DNA of 22,570 nt from Odoribacter sp. UBA944 (GTDB lineage Bacteria; Bacteroidota; Bacteroidia; Bacteroidales; Marinifilaceae), in contig DBDA01000043.1 in NCBI GenBank assembly GCA_002293375.1, positions 1,075-23,644 of the forward strand, given 5' to 3'. The position numbers and the translations under genes are program-made. Below the pieces are notes generated by a model. That model did not search any database and was not told where the DNA came from. It saw only the letters and a program-made list of their open reading frames with translations. Position 1 is the stretch's first letter, and each line of letters starts with the position of its first letter. Of this stretch, positions 21,086 through 22,570 are shown piece by piece.

Positions 21086-22570
21086 TTAAACCAACAGAAC
21101 TCCCAGGATCAGGAGCAGGGTGCCGCCAAGGGTCAGCAAGGCGTATTGCTGGACATGCCCGGACTGCAATCCCCGGATAGCCAGGGAGAGTTTTTCCGTC
21201 AGGGACGCGGTTCCGTTCAGGGCCCCGTCGATGATGTGGCGGTCAAACCAGGCGATCGGCCGGGAGATGCCGTTGAAAATAATCTTTTTGGTGACGAACA
21301 GGTAGAGCTCGTCGATGTAGAACCGTTTGCAGGCAGCGCGGTACAGGCGCGGGAAGGCGGCTGTCAATCTTCCGGTGGCGGGATTCTCCTTCCGGTACAG
21401 GAGCGTCGCCAAACCGATGGCGGTCCCGGCAATCGCCACGCTGGCCCCGGCAATTTTCCAATCCAAATGGATGGTGTAGGTCGCACCGTCGTTGGTAACA
21501 AACCGGCCGAATGGAATAAACCCGGCGACCAATGTGATACAGGCCAGGAAAATCAAGGGGGCAGTCATGGAAACCGGCGCCTCGTGCGGGGCGTGTTCGT
21601 TGGGTCCATAAGAAGCGGGACTCCCCCAAAAGATGCGGTAATAGAGCCGGAACATGTAAAATGCCGTCAGGGCTGCTGTAAAACTCATGACCGTGCCCAA
21701 TACCGGGCTGAAGTGAAAGGCGGCGGCCAGTATCTCGTCTTTGCTGAAAAAGCCGGAGAAGGGAGGGATGCCCGAAATAGCTAAGCAGGCGATGAGAAAT
21801 GTCAGGTGGGTAATGGGCAGGTATTTGTGCAAGCCGCCCATCCGTGCCATCTCGTTGCTGTGCACGGCGTGGATAATGGCGCCGGCCCCCAGGAAGAGCA
21901 ACGCCTTGAACATGGCGTGTGTAAAGAGGTGGAACAGGGAGGCCATGTATCCGAGCCCGTCGTGCCCGCCCATACCGGAAACGCCCAGGCCGACCATCAT
22001 AAAACCAATCTGTGAGATGGTGGAGAAGGCCAGCACCCGTTTAATGTCTGTCTGAACGCAGGCGACAATGGCTGCGTAGAGCGAGGTGATTGCCCCGACG
22101 ACGGCGATCCCGGCCAGCACTTCGGGGGCTTCTGCGTGGTAGACTGGAAAAAGGCGGGCTACCAGAAAGACGCCTGCAACAACCATGGTGGCGGCGTGAA
22201 TGAGGGCGGAAACAGGGGTTGGGCCCTCCATGGCGTCCGGTAGCCAGATGTGCAGCGGAAAGAGGGCGGATTTGCCGGCCCCCCCTATAAAGATCAGCGC
22301 CAATGCCCAACTGATCACGGAACATCCCAGGAAGGTCGTGCCGGCAGCCCCGGCAAACAGCCCGCTGTTGCCGGAGGTTAGCAGGTCGAAGTCGAATGTG
22401 TGGGTGTAATACGAAAGCAATAGAATGCCGATCAGGAAGCCCAGGTCGGAAAAGCGGGTCACAATAAAGGCTTTTTTGGCGGCGGCTACCGCTTCCGGTT
22501 TGGCGTAGTAGAAACCGATCAGCAGGTAGGATGACACCCCCACCAACTCCCAGAAGATGTACATCTGGAA
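21086..22570 (-). CDS. nuoL: NADH-quinone oxidoreductase subunit L, partial (N terminus beyond the right edge)
   Basis: The distal antiporter-like subunit of complex I, with the lateral helix. The visible part starts within the motif FQMYIFWELVGVSSYLLIG, which in full-length NuoL lies more than 100 residues from the start, so the methionine near the edge is internal and the frame stays open to the last base. It contains FPLHIWLPDAMEGPTPVSAL, then IHAATMVVAGVFL, the usual C-terminal extension and a last membrane helix. The start and the rest of the nuo operon lie outside the window. Confidence 0.96.
   Translation of the reverse strand, partial: FQMYIFWELVGVSSYLLIGFYYAKPEAVAAAKKAFIVTRFSDLGFLIGILLLSYYTHTFDFDLLTSGNSGLFAGAAGTTFLGCSVISWALALIFIGGAGKSALFPLHIWLPDAMEGPTPVSALIHAATMVVAGVFLVARLFPVYHAEAPEVLAGIAVVGAITSLYAAIVACVQTDIKRVLAFSTISQIGFMMVGLGVSGMGGHDGLGYMASLFHLFTHAMFKALLFLGAGAIIHAVHSNEMARMGGLHKYLPITHLTFLIACLAISGIPPFSGFFSKDEILAAAFHFSPVLGTVMSFTAALTAFYMFRLYYRIFWGSPASYGPNEHAPHEAPVSMTAPLIFLACITLVAGFIPFGRFVTNDGATYTIHLDWKIAGASVAIAGTAIGLATLLYRKENPATGRLTAAFPRLYRAACKRFYIDELYLFVTKKIIFNGISRPIAWFDRHIIDGALNGTASLTEKLSLAIRGLQSGHVQQYALLTLGGTLLLILGVLLV

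Overview
The window reads as chromosomal DNA of a Bacteroidetes bacterium, most likely order Bacteroidales. The support is: type IX secretion (T9SS) proteins of the PorW/SprE and PorE kinds; the cluster HU - tiny basic protein - RNase G; Bacteroidetes-style -7 boxes (TAnnTTTG) with A-rich rather than Shine-Dalgarno start contexts; lipoproteins with short lipoboxes; and a Mrp protein of the Bacteroidetes sequence type. Genus cannot be fixed from this sequence.

Left region (1-1275). There is no convincing complete gene. A GC-rich stretch with an open frame runs off the left edge. It is followed by an AT-rich block with repeated modules, then a short CRISPR-like array of four 35-bp repeats (636-877) with no cas genes in view. 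Next come a probable gene relic, an 11-bp tandem repeat and a good Bacteroidetes promoter.

Central region, plus strand (1276-16596). A 96-aa unknown protein and a YgjP-type metalloprotease come first. A tightly packed run follows: mrp, a PorW/SprE lipoprotein, tsaE, a PorE-like OmpA/beta-propeller lipoprotein and a small exported protein. Then come HU, a 29-codon basic protein with a strong Shine-Dalgarno, and RNase G; then a DsbD-type reductant exporter, an M15-like lipoprotein (DUF5715) and the YchF GTPase/ATPase.

Right region. A LolA-like lipoprotein carrier (minus strand) is divergent from cdaA (c-di-AMP synthase, plus strand). The distal end of a complex I operon, nuoL-nuoM-nuoN, runs on the minus strand and leaves the window at the right edge within nuoL.

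Much of the content concerns the cell envelope: two T9SS outer-membrane-associated lipoproteins, lipoprotein trafficking (LolA), periplasmic disulfide reduction (DsbD), a possible peptidoglycan peptidase, and c-di-AMP signalling. The most unusual points are the CRISPR-like array whose spacers resemble each other, the mini-protein gene with a Shine-Dalgarno in a phylum that seldom uses one, the three C-terminal repeats in the PorW-like protein, and a Mrp lacking the usual CxxC.
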